From Microplitis mediator (Eukaryota; Arthropoda; Insecta; Hymenoptera; Braconidae), in the NCBI RefSeq assembly GCF_029852145.1, contig NC_079976.1, forward strand, positions 16,017,117 to 16,081,116: 64,000 nt of DNA. Reading direction: 5' to 3'. Positions 19,325-28,994 of this stretch are shown in pieces; the first letter of the stretch is position 1; the number at the start of each line of letters is the position of its first letter. Made by a program: the position numbers and the translations under genes. The notes beneath the pieces are model-generated. The model saw only the letters and a list, made by a program, of their open reading frames with translations, was not told the DNA's origin and did no database searches.

Positions 19325-22300
19325 TTACATAAGTTTTCTTTTTTTAATTATTGTCTCATCATCATCATCATCTACAATTCTTCTATAGCCCCATGGTAGG
19401 GTGTCATGGCTGCCGTCAATGAGCTGACGCTTATCATCAGCCCAACTTAATGCTATTTTATTTTGTACAATCGTTTTTACATTATGTTTTGCGCTCTTAA
19501 TTAAATATTGTTTTTTTGTTAAATTTACATGATTATTTAAACATTGCATAAAATCATCAAACGTGATTGTTCGCAAAGTTGGACCTTTTACACCCTTTGC
19601 TCGCTTTTTGGCCTTTTCATTTTTATATGTCTTGAATGCATATAATTTAGCTCTGAGTCCAGTGAATTCAGTCATGATTCCACCATTATTCTCATCCTTC
19701 ATCAGACCCAGGACTTTCTTATTGACTAATGGTATATCATAAATATTATCCGCGGGGTAGTCAGAAGTGTCGAACTTGGAGATGTCACGTTTGATGATTT
19801 TATAGACATCTGGCACAGTAAAATGATAGATGAGACTGTCGGTGTCAGTATACATCAATTTAGACTCATCATTTTTAAAGTTCTTTTTTACATAATTATA
19901 ATGAAAGTCATAAATAAATGTTTTAGACAAATCTAAAATACAAAAGCCCACATAGATAGGTTTATTAAAACAGACTTTTACTTTCTTCATCTCAATAATT
20001 ACCATATCTTTATCAAACATGGTAAGACTATGGAAATTTGGCTTACATATCAATTCTTTGACGCCATATCTACCCTCCCATTCAGTTTTTAATTGTACAT
20101 CTTTATGCTTTCTTACATTTTCCATAGTCTTACCAAATACAGCGTTGTTCATCAGTTTGTAAAAATTTTTTTCAAACTCATTCTTTGCTAATTTTCTACA
20201 ATCAGTATTTTTATCAATATAAGTTTTGAGCCAAGTTGATTGTTTGAATTGCAGTACTCTGTGGACTTTTGTTAATTTTAATCCTAATTCTAGACATTGT
20301 TTTAAATTTTTATAATGTATTATATAATTTTTTTTATCATGCAAAGTTGTTGATAATTTTGAGTGTTTGGATCCTGGCGGAACAAAGTGCTCAGGACACA
20401 AGGGCAAGTCCTTGTGAAGTTCATGTAACTCCTCTGGATAACTTAAATCTACTTCTAAAATGTATCCTACACTATCATCATTATCATTTAAAAATTTATT
20501 TACATCATCATCTACATTTTCCACCCACTCAAATGAACCTGTCGGTAGTGACATACTCATAGCTGCACCGTATAAATTATTTACATCATAATACATTAAA
20601 TATGATTCAGCTTTGCTTGGATCAAAGTCCTCACCCATGTACCGATTATTAGCAGCAGCATATCGGTTTGTACACTGAGATACCCCACCCCTGATGCCTT
20701 TTTCAATAAAAAGTACCATTTCAGGATCAGTTAAAAGCTGAAGTTCCACACCAGTGTATTTTAACATAGCATCATTAGACAGACCAGGAGCTGTATAATA
20801 GTGTAATGGATCTAAGCTGTAAGTTTTGAAGCAGCTTTGTCTAAAATTTTCAAAGACGTCTGCTAAAAGAAGTACATCAGTTTTAAGATATAAATCTGAG
20901 TACTCTCCTAGTGTGTTGATGTTAAATTTGTTCCAGACTAGCTGAGCAAAGAAATAATCCTCATCAGAGACACTTTCATTCATTAATTTTGAAAAAAATG
21001 ATACTTGATCAGGCAATTGTTTGTCATTAAGCTTATCAACACTGGATATATATTCATATGGAAATATACCTTTACGCGTAACTAATTTAAATTCATCTGG
21101 ATCGGGATAGTGAAGTTTCGTTATAAGCTTTTCATCATCACCAAGATTTGAAGCTAATTTTTCAAGGCTAGATGCCATAAATCTGAATGAGTCTATGAAA
21201 CGTAATGTCACTGAAGTATTTTCAATCGATTTTGTAAAAGATATATATTTTTCTTTATTAATTGGTAGCAGAGTTACATCACCTTTAATTAATGTAGCTA
21301 AACTTTTAATTAAAAAATGTGAATCATAGCCTGATAAATTGTGAAAGACTATGGGAATAACATGAGACTTCGGATAATTGACATTACAAGATATATGTGC
21401 TGGGCCGCGATAATTACCAGTGAAATGACAATGATCATAACACTTGTCGGTATTTGTAGTGATCGTTTTTTCACAAATATGACAAACAGTTGCCTGATCA
21501 TGTGTCTCTTGCTGCTGTTTGGTGAGTGGTTTCATCGGTATAGGATTTTTTAAATATCTTTCGTATTCAATTGCTAATTTTTCCAACTTTAAAATAAACC
21601 ACCCAATACAAAATTTTGAACGATTTAATTCAAATTTAGATAATTTATTATCATAACTGCAATGTTGATAGAATGCTACACTGTGTGGAACATGCTTTTG
21701 AGTTTCATCATCTCCTGGGGTTTTTTCTAGTGTACATTCCAAGTCTGCATACACAACAAACGGTACCGTGTCTTTGTATTGATAGTTTTTGAATTTTAAA
21801 ATTTGATCTTTTTCCTTTGGAAATGTCATATGGACTTTATTTATTTTAAAACAGTCAGCTTTGTGATTTTCATACGAATAAACATATTTAAAATGATTCA
21901 AGCATCGATCACAAAAAAATAATTTGCTGTTTGACTTGGAAACTTGAGATTTAACTAGACGTGAAAGATCTTTGATTAAAGCAAAGTGAAATTTAGGTTG
22001 AAAATTTTTAATATCAAAATCTGATTTATTTAATTTAATATTCTGCTGTACCATTAAGAGATGAATAACTTTTTCATCAGACGCTATGAGTTTACTTAAG
22101 TATAATGGAATTATTGTACTTTTTTCGGATTTTTTATTACAAAATTCTGACTCGATACCGTAGACATTAATTGATAAATTATTCAATTTTTCAAATTTTG
22201 GTATATCATTTAAAGTGATTGGAAATTTTATACCTTCATATTTTAATATAGAGCTGAAGTGAGGATATGATGTTTTTTTCACAGGATTACTATTAGCAGG

Positions 22301-23113
22301 ATATAATGCTGCTACAACACTCCATAGAAAACAGTGTTCATCAAAATTCTGAATATTTAATACTGCTTTTTTCGATTGTATGTCCTTGGGTAGCTCCACA
22401 AACGTTGAATCTCCAGCTTGAAGAGGCGCATATCTTGACATCGTAATGATCAAACTGTGGATTTCAATTAAACTCCACCCAGAGTCTTTTTGATTGAATT
22501 CCTCAACTTTCTTCAATAATTTATCATTGACATGATCTTTATACCAAGTAGCAAGAGATGTTGCATGTAAAATTTCTCGGCTCTTGGTGTTGAATGTCTT
22601 TGTTTCTTCAATGACATTTTCGGCTTTTACATTTCTAAATTTGCAAATCAATTCAACATTTACTTTAAGCCCAGCAAGATCTCTGAGCATATTGTCAACT
22701 TTTTCAATTATAAGATCTTGAGCATCATCAAGAAAAGTATGAAGATCTGTATGGGCTTGATTCACCACACATCCTGATCTGATGTTATTTGAGAATGCAT
22801 TTTCAAGATCTTGCCACTTGATGAGACGTCGGTTTGCACGCAAATCACCACCAGTTACTTCACCACTCAATTGTGCAAATTGGTCAGCATACCAGTATAA
22901 AAGTACAATATTTGCTTGTACACTTCTCCTGACTTGAACATTTATTTTAGGATCTAGCAAGATCTCATTGAAGTAATTAATTGTATCACTGCACACTTGA
23001 TAACACTTCTGACAATGTTCTTCAGCTAATGGCTGATCGTGTAAATCATTGAATGATTTAATTATTGAATCTACTGGACGCTGAAGCGCCACAATAAAAT
23101 CATTTTGTGCCAT
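19325..23113 (-). CDS. polB: Protein-primed DNA polymerase family B
   Basis: This replicative polymerase has 1262 residues. Exonuclease motifs: YADLECTLE near residue 454, HNLSGYDSHFL near 592 and YLKTDVLLLADVF near 740. Polymerase motifs: A, YYDVNNLYG, near 842; B, KLMNNAVFGKTMEN, near 985; C, YTDTDSL, near 1086. Between Exo I and Exo II lies a zinc/His-Me-endonuclease-like insert (CHICEK..DHCHFTGNYRG..SCN, about 542-578), as in other Polinton polymerases. A C2H2-like FCDRCLNHFKYVYSYENH sits near 400. The first ~250 residues hold Cys pairs and helices I cannot assign. It would copy linear element DNA from a protein primer. All catalytic residues look intact. Confidence 0.95.
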   Translation of the reverse strand: MAQNDFIVALQRPVDSIIKSFNDLHDQPLAEEHCQKCYQVCSDTINYFNEILLDPKINVQVRRSVQANIVLLYWYADQFAQLSGEVTGGDLRANRRLIKWQDLENAFSNNIRSGCVVNQAHTDLHTFLDDAQDLIIEKVDNMLRDLAGLKVNVELICKFRNVKAENVIEETKTFNTKSREILHATSLATWYKDHVNDKLLKKVEEFNQKDSGWSLIEIHSLIITMSRYAPLQAGDSTFVELPKDIQSKKAVLNIQNFDEHCFLWSVVAALYPANSNPVKKTSYPHFSSILKYEGIKFPITLNDIPKFEKLNNLSINVYGIESEFCNKKSEKSTIIPLYLSKLIASDEKVIHLLMVQQNIKLNKSDFDIKNFQPKFHFALIKDLSRLVKSQVSKSNSKLFFCDRCLNHFKYVYSYENHKADCFKINKVHMTFPKEKDQILKFKNYQYKDTVPFVVYADLECTLEKTPGDDETQKHVPHSVAFYQHCSYDNKLSKFELNRSKFCIGWFILKLEKLAIEYERYLKNPIPMKPLTKQQQETHDQATVCHICEKTITTNTDKCYDHCHFTGNYRGPAHISCNVNYPKSHVIPIVFHNLSGYDSHFLIKSLATLIKGDVTLLPINKEKYISFTKSIENTSVTLRFIDSFRFMASSLEKLASNLGDDEKLITKLHYPDPDEFKLVTRKGIFPYEYISSVDKLNDKQLPDQVSFFSKLMNESVSDEDYFFAQLVWNKFNINTLGEYSDLYLKTDVLLLADVFENFRQSCFKTYSLDPLHYYTAPGLSNDAMLKYTGVELQLLTDPEMVLFIEKGIRGGVSQCTNRYAAANNRYMGEDFDPSKAESYLMYYDVNNLYGAAMSMSLPTGSFEWVENVDDDVNKFLNDNDDSVGYILEVDLSYPEELHELHKDLPLCPEHFVPPGSKHSKLSTTLHDKKNYIIHYKNLKQCLELGLKLTKVHRVLQFKQSTWLKTYIDKNTDCRKLAKNEFEKNFYKLMNNAVFGKTMENVRKHKDVQLKTEWEGRYGVKELICKPNFHSLTMFDKDMVIIEMKKVKVCFNKPIYVGFCILDLSKTFIYDFHYNYVKKNFKNDESKLMYTDTDSLIYHFTVPDVYKIIKRDISKFDTSDYPADNIYDIPLVNKKVLGLMKDENNGGIMTEFTGLRAKLYAFKTYKNEKAKKRAKGVKGPTLRTITFDDFMQCLNNHVNLTKKQYLIKSAKHNVKTIVQNKIALSWADDKRQLIDGSHDTLPWGYRRIVDDDDDETIIKKRKLM

Positions 23114-23164
23114 TTTTTAAAGAATTGTTTTTTATTCAATCACTAATTTACTCGATTAAATATT

Positions 23165-23375
23165 TTCTGTTTAAAGTTTTTGAATGCACAAAATAACTGT
23201 TTAAAGTCTAAACAGTTCTTTAACACAGAAATAAATTGTGGACACGATTAAAAATATATTTTTGATATAAAATAAATCACCAACAATCAGAAATTTTAAT
23301 GAAAGTTTTTTCTGTTTAAAGTTTTTGAATGCACAAAATAACTGTTTTAAGTCTAAACAGTTCTTTAACACAGAA
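23165..23375. repeat. Direct repeat upstream of PolB
   Basis: A block of about 65 bp (TTCTGTTTAAAGTTTTTG..AATAACTGTTTAAAGTCTAAACAGTTCTTTAACACAGAAA) occurs at about 23165-23230 and again at about 23308-23373 with very few differences. TTTAAA inverted words in it could form hairpins. Confidence 0.7.
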
Positions 23376-23949
23376 AGAATCAAAATTTTTATTCACAATT
23401 GTTTATAAATAATTATTATAAAAATAATAATTTTCTCTAGCACAGAGTTTTTTTATCACTTATCAACAAATTTTTTACCACAAAAATCTTTTAAGCACAA
23501 AAGTTTTATGGTAAAAGTTTGGTAAAAAAAAAAAAAAATATCACTTGAAATATTGATTATTAAAAATCAGAATAACTTTATATCACAAAAAATTTCACAC
23601 ACAATCAACAGAGTGAATACACGGAGTTATGTACTTCACTGCGAGACTTGTACTTCTTTTTAATGAAGTATGCTTTCGCGCGGTGCATTTATAGGTGGGG
23701 CGCGACTCATCAACTGCGCAGTAAAAAATTTCATATTTCTCAAAAGTACCAACCTTATAAAATAAAATCACCAGAAACTGGAAAAAATCCCCTAGAAACT
23801 GGAAAAAATTCCCTAGAAAAGAACAAAAATTCCCTAGATCGCATCAACATAACCTAAGATCTAGATGGCGCGATGGAAAGTTTGACGTCATCTACTACGC
23901 AGTTAAAAATTGAACTAGATGTCGTTATGATCTAAAAATAGAATTGAGT

Positions 23950-24240
23950 GAGTCATGTTCTAAAAATAAATATTCTACTACGCAGTTAAAAATAAAAATA
24001 AGAATGGAAAGTTTTTTTCTTGGAACTGGATGAGTCATGTTCTAAAAATAAATATTCTACTACGCAGTTAAAAATAAAAATAACAATGGAAAGTTTTTTT
24101 CTTGGAACTGAATGAGTCATTTTCTAAAAATAAATATTCTACTACGCAGTTAAAAATAAAAATAACAATGGAAAGTTTTTTTCTCGGAACTGGATGAGTC
24201 ATGTTCTAAAAATAAATATTCTACTACGCAGTTAGAAATA
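23950..24240. repeat. 82 bp tandem array sharing TIR motifs
   Basis: GAGTCAT landmarks lie at about 23950, 24032, 24114 and 24196, an exact 82 bp period. Each unit holds AATATTCTACTACGCAGTT and GGAACTGGATGAGTCAT-like words. The same words occur in both terminal inverted repeats (near 10150-10240 and 29090-29175). One further ACTACGCAGTT lies at about 23894 outside the array. Confidence 0.85.
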
Positions 24241-24408
24241 AACATTCTACTACGCAATTATCTTAAACAAAGAATATTTTTCAGCCAATGAAATTGAAGA
24301 TTATTAATTAAAAATAGTGTGGTGGGGAGAATAATAAAATAAAAAATAGCTGAGCTGTATTAATTCTTCAGTTGCTCTCTGACTGTTGCTGAGATACAAG
24401 CTATAAAA

Positions 24409-24906
24409 ATGGTAATGATACTAGATGTGCAAGGATTCAAAGGACCCGATAATCAATTTATCGTGAAAGAACTTGCTACAATTACGATTCAACATGAGAT
24501 CGAAGGGCATGAAGAGTTATCATGTACACTATTTCAACCACCATATAATCGGGAATCGCTACCACATCAATGTCAGCGTCAAAACACCTGGATCATACAC
24601 AATCATCATGGGATCACCTGGAATGCTGGAAAGACACCATATTCTAAGCTACATGAAGTTTTTGATCATGTGACAAATAATTACAAGTACATTTATGTCA
24701 AAGGTGGTGAAAAAACTTTATGGGTACAAGATCTAGTCGGACATGATAAAGTTGTCATCGATCTGGAAGATTTCAAATGTCCCGCCCTCAAAAATAATAA
24801 ATTTTTCGATTGTAATTTCTGTAATTATCATTGTAAATTAAATGGTGAATATCTATGTGCTTTACAAAATGTAAAATTGATGAAAAATTGGTTGTTAAAT
24901 AATTGA
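24409..24906 (+). CDS. Polinton conserved protein, paralogue 2 (165 aa)
   Basis: It shares an ordered motif series with the 11067-11852 protein: ILDVQGFKGPDNQFIVKEL at the start, LFQPPYN near residue 45, HHGITWNAGKTPYS near 66, YIYVKGGEKTLWVQDLV near 100, and a closing Cys/His cluster ending LCALQNVKLMKNWL. It lacks the 90-residue C-terminal extension of its paralogue, so the shared part is probably one folded domain. The function is unknown to me. The duplicates lie about 13 kb apart on the same strand near opposite ends of the element. Confidence 0.75.
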   Translation: MVMILDVQGFKGPDNQFIVKELATITIQHEIEGHEELSCTLFQPPYNRESLPHQCQRQNTWIIHNHHGITWNAGKTPYSKLHEVFDHVTNNYKYIYVKGGEKTLWVQDLVGHDKVVIDLEDFKCPALKNNKFFDCNFCNYHCKLNGEYLCALQNVKLMKNWLLNN

Positions 24907-26375
24907 ATAAAATTTTAAAAAAATTTTAATTTCTGACTTTGTTTTTTCAACTTGAATAATTTTTATTTCTGACATTTTTTCTTTCAAACTTAACTTATTT
25001 AAATTAAATTATTATAAAATAGTGTAAAGTTACTTGGAAAATAATTACGTATAATATTTTAAGGAATTAAATAGTTAATTAATTTCAAATTTTAATAAGT
25101 GATTTTTATAAGTTAAAAATTATTTTAATTTAATCAAAAAAAGATTTTATTCAAAAGTGTGCAACAGTTCCAGTTATTTGAAAAATATATAGTGATCAGG
25201 TAAGTATATCATTTGTTTATTATTAATTAATTTTTCTTCATTATGATTTGAAAACATAGAGATGTATAGAATTAACATCAATCTCAGTAGCTGGTTTATC
25301 CCATTAGGTGGCGGCTATTTGACCGTCATTATGCATTCACTGTATACGGAATTGACAACAGTATGGATGTATCGATCTGTGTCATCTAGTTTATCCCGCG
25401 AGATGGCAGTTATTTCCCACATATTATTTTTCTAAATCAATTTTATGTGATATAAATAAAGTGATTGATTAAGAATAATATTTAAAATCATCAAGAGATG
25501 TATCTAAAATAATATCTTAAGATAATTTATATTAATAAATATTTATTAACATTTTTTAACCGAAGTGCACGTGCTGAAGTTTACAAGCGCGCCATTCAAA
25601 AGCGAACCAATCAGGTTCCATCTTTTATATAACAAGTGTTTTGATTGGTTGATTTTTACCATAACAAAAAAATTGTTTACTTGAGAAGATAAAAATCTCT
25701 CAAGAAACTTAAATCCAGAATAAGTCTAGACAAGCGTCGATGATATTGTACACATCGTTCATTTTGTAAGTTTTTCTTTTATAAATAATTAAATATTTAA
25801 ATATATATATATATATATATATTTACATTTATTTATAAATATAAATTAACAATAAAATAAGTTTATGTGTGCGCGTAATTATAAATATATCATTTAATAT
25901 AAATAAAATATTATAAAAGAATTGTGGCGTCTAGACTCATAGCTATGGGTGTGGTGAACATAAACGAAAACAATTGTTTAAATTATTATTCGATCGTTTT
26001 AATTATAATAAGATTGAGTGATGCTAATTATTAAAATCAATAAATTACTGATGATTTAATTATATAATAACAATTGTTTAAAAGTATTTTTTTTTTTTTT
26101 ATGTTCACTGTATCTGTACATGATACAACTTTCTTTTGTAATAATTTATTATTTAAATAAATATTATGGTGGGGTTGCAGAGTTTATAAGTGTCATAATC
26201 AATTAATTATGATTAATATATTTTCGTTGCAGGATATTTTATACTTCAACATTGACACCAAATATTGACAACAAAAAAAAGTAAGGATGTTATATTATTT
26301 ATTCTTTTTTTTTTCTCATTGAACTTTATTTTATTATTATTAAGACTTTCATATACGTTTTTTTTTTTTTTTTAG
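24907..26375. other. Non-coding region with candidate 5' exons
   Basis: AT-rich sequence with splice-like signals pointing right: a CAGGTAAGTAT donor at about 25198, TTTGTAAGT at about 25764, a GTTGCAG acceptor before 26233, and an AAAAAGTAAGG donor at about 26280. These suggest non-coding leader exons for the 26376 gene, with a short exon at about 26233-26279. An (AT)n run lies at 25800-25820. The block around 25560-25640 (GCACGTGC, CCAATCA) resembles promoter sequence. No ORF was recognised. Confidence 0.45.
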
Positions 26376-27221
26376 ATGGGTAATATTATAACATATTGTT
26401 ATATAATTCCACGTGTATGGGAGGAAAATTACACTCATGAAGAGCTGATCGACATGATTTGGGATCAGCTAGAGCCATATACGCTTGAAGACCAAAATTA
26501 TAATTTCGGGCCAATAATTACCGTCGCTGGGGTAACAACTATTTTGAGAATTTTTCACCATCGCTTCTGTTGGTGGTTTGCACTGCCTGGTGATCAAATA
26601 CCATCAGAAGGGAGATATCGTTACAGCGATAATTTCTTGAACGTTGGGAACTGGGCAACACGTGATGTCGTGATGGAGATTGTAGATGATGATGATGATG
26701 AAGAAAATAACGCTAATGGGAATGATGATGTTGACATTGGTGATGCAGACACTGTGATACTAGATGATCTGAATGATAACGATCTTCATTATCGAAGGGA
26801 TCAAGAAGAGGCAGCAAGACTTCAAGCGATCCGTAATAGACAATTTCAATTGTTGAACCGGATGAGACATGGAGTTGCTGATCCTAATGAAGATGAGGGG
26901 ATTGAATTTGAATCACTTTTCGAAGAGGATGAGGATGAGGCTATCCCATCATGCCAAGATCCAAATTCTAAAATTGCCGAGTTAAATCGAGAAAAATTCC
27001 ACCTTCAAAATCAAATTGAAGAATTACAAAAACATGTAGCTGAAGCAACAGAAAAACTGGCGAGATTCGATGAAATAAAAAGAAGTCGAACCCAAGCAGA
27101 AATGATGAATCTTCATCATCAACAAACAATAGATAATTTAAAAAACAAAATTGTCATTATGGAAAAAGAAAAAGTTCAGAAAAACAATCATTTTGAAAAT
27201 AATGATGATGAAGATTTATAA
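26376..27221 (+). CDS. Polinton acidic coiled-coil protein, unknown (281 aa)
   Basis: The ATG lies directly after a T-rich tract ending TTTTTTAG, a strong splice acceptor, so the start is probably the first codon of a downstream exon. MGNIITY fits a possible N-myristoylation site (Gly2, Thr6). Residues 1-90 contain Trp/Tyr/Cys-rich globular sequence (HHRFCWWFALPGDQ). A very acidic middle follows (DDDDDEENN) and a long coiled coil occupies about residues 205-270 (IAELNREKFHLQNQIEELQ). No family was recognised. Membrane attachment is inference from the N-terminal motif only. Confidence 0.6.
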   Translation: MGNIITYCYIIPRVWEENYTHEELIDMIWDQLEPYTLEDQNYNFGPIITVAGVTTILRIFHHRFCWWFALPGDQIPSEGRYRYSDNFLNVGNWATRDVVMEIVDDDDDEENNANGNDDVDIGDADTVILDDLNDNDLHYRRDQEEAARLQAIRNRQFQLLNRMRHGVADPNEDEGIEFESLFEEDEDEAIPSCQDPNSKIAELNREKFHLQNQIEELQKHVAEATEKLARFDEIKRSRTQAEMMNLHHQQTIDNLKNKIVIMEKEKVQKNNHFENNDDEDL

Positions 27222-27325
27222 AAATTAAGGCTTTTAGAACTTCTTACTTCATAGTCATTTTATTTTTCATTCCTTTTTTTTTTTTGAGCAATTTGAAATT
27301 TACGAAACTGTTTGGATCTTACCTT

Positions 27326-27405
27326 CCCTGGCGGTTTTAAATCAGCCTGGGAGTGGAAACAGGGTGGAATCACGATGGATCCAGGGTGATTCAAAACCGC
27401 CAGGG
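27326..27405. repeat. 80 bp hairpin element in Polinton spacer
   Basis: CCCTGGCGGTTTTAAATC at the left pairs with GATTCAAAACCGCCAGGG at the right with one or two mismatches, around a 44 bp loop. It may be a tiny MITE or a regulatory hairpin (terminator of the upstream gene). Confidence 0.6.
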
Positions 27406-27944
27406 TTGTTATTTTAGTTAGTTATTTAAGATTTTTTTTTTTATCTACATCTTGATTAAATTATTATTAAATTATTATAATATCCATTTTTTAAAAACAA
27501 TAATAATAATATACTTAACCATAAAAGTATTAATTATAATAATATATATAGTAAAAAAGAAAACATGAACAAAACTTTAATAGATATCAATTATTGATAA
27601 AAAATTGTTTATTCCCACCTCCCACTTTAAAGAAAGTATCAAACATAAAAATATGTAAAATAGATCAGCTTTTGAATATAAAAAGTAAATACGCTATATT
27701 CTTTTTTAATGTAAGTATTTAGTCAGCATTTTTTTTTAATTCTACAAATTTATATTAGTATTTATTTTTTTTAATTCTACGAATTAATAATAATACTATT
27801 TATTTTTGTTTTTAATTAAAAAATTCTTCTTGTTAAAGGTTTTCTTAACAAGAGGTAATTGTTATTGTTCTGAATATATATTCTTAAAGAGTGTATTAAA
27901 CGTATATAGTTATTAAGCGAATCATTTTAGTTTATTATTTGCTG

Positions 27945-28100
27945 TGCATGCTGCTCGCTCCACCACCGCCCCTTTTCTCCAGACGCGCTAATGCTGCTTG
28001 CTCGCTCCACCACCGCCGCCTTTTTCTCCAAGCGCGCTACTGCTCTTGCTCTTCCACCTCCCTTTTCTCCGAGCGTCGCTGCTGCTTTCGCTTACATAGC
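27945..28100. repeat. GC-rich tandem repeat
   Basis: Three imperfect copies of a unit of about 56 bp are present (GCTTGCTCGCTCCACCACCGCC..TTTTCTCC..GCGC). They stand out sharply from the AT-rich surroundings. Confidence 0.6.
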
Positions 28101-28464
28101 TGCACTTGCGCGAACTACCGTTTGAATTTCCAGCTCATATATTACTATACTACTGTGGCGACTTTACTGGTAGTACTGGCAGGCGACGATAGGGTGAGCG
28201 TCCATCGCGCAAACTGACATTTGAATTTCCCGCATGTTTTTATGATTACTATTATTTTTTCTATCTTTTTTTATCTAACTATAATTAATTATTTATTTGT
28301 TTATTTATTTTTTTTTTATCATTACATTATATAACTTAAAAAAATAATTTTTAGGTATAATTATTCTAATTGTATTTAAATCTATAATTTGTGTATGGGG
28401 TACATGAAATAATTAAAAAAAAGATATTTAAATTTTTGAATTTATTGAATAAAAATAAATACAT

Positions 28465-28781
28465 TTAAGATGGCTGTGATACAAATTCAAATTTGTTATA
28501 TTTTGAGCCGTGGTATAGAATATATAGGCACTCTTCGATAGCCATGTCGTTGAGATTTTTTAACTTCTCCGTATCACCAATCAGCTCGTTGTTTGTCCTG
28601 GTAGGGAAGTAGATGGTGAACTGATCCTCAACATGAGCGATAATTTTAGGTCCATACTGAGTTTTAATGATCTTCATCTCAGTAATTTTGTAAGATTTGC
28701 CAACTTCCAGGTCTTGAAGTTTTTAAACTGGCAGGATATGTACCAAGCAGTTAATTTTGTTGATTTCTGATAGATCCATTC
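28465..28781 (-). pseudogene. Polinton small protein with apparent frameshift
   Basis: The open 3' part (ATG 28677 to 28465, 70 codons) reads MKIIKTQYGPKIIAHVEDQF with FTIYFPTRTN. Reading upstream in the same frame gives DLEVGKSYKIT, which looks like genuine protein, until a stop at 28723-28725. A better start, ATG 28781 (MDLSEINKIN), is in another frame. The two frames meet at an A-run near 28718-28724, so a single-base deletion or sequencing error is likely. Similar small proteins are frequent in insect Polintons; the role is unknown to me. A possible leader intron lies upstream (ATCAAGTAAGT donor near 28868, acceptor near 28785). Confidence 0.55.
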
Positions 28782-28994
28782 TTAAATTAAACAATGAAAA
28801 ATTAATTATTAAAACAATAATTCATTTAATTAGAACGATTTATTCAGTTTTAATTATTAGTACTTACTTGATATTAATACACATGATGTTTTCTTCAATT
28901 TCAGATAAATTATAAAAAACGAACTTATGATTTTTTGTATGCCGTCGGTTGAAAAAAATTTTTTTGTCACTGACCAACCACTAAGGACTTTTAA

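Larger units (their letters stand above)
23114..24408. promoter_or_regulatory. PolB upstream region and repeat-rich spacer
   Basis: This 1.3 kb spacer contains two direct repeats described separately (23165-23375 and 23950-24240). A minus-strand TATAAAT lies at 23687-23693 next to a GCGCGG-rich patch. Its plus-strand end holds TTCAGT (24367-24372) about 40 nt before the 24409 gene, with an AT-rich TATA-like stretch about 33 nt earlier. No protein gene was seen; a 69-codon plus ORF at 23648-23857 contains tandem GAAACTGGAAAAAAT-like repeats and is discounted. Confidence 0.45.
27222..28464. other. Non-coding region with hairpin and GC-rich repeats
   Basis: It begins with the 3' flank of the 281-residue gene, then the hairpin element at 27326-27405 and AT-rich DNA. 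A GC-rich island at 27945-28100 carries tandem repeats. The 92-codon ORF at 27939-28217 follows those repeats and is not considered a gene. Confidence 0.45.

Noticed and set aside
27939..28217. 92-codon Cys/Leu-rich ORF in the Polinton
   Set aside because: Its codons follow the GC-rich tandem repeat and no start context or relatives were recognised.
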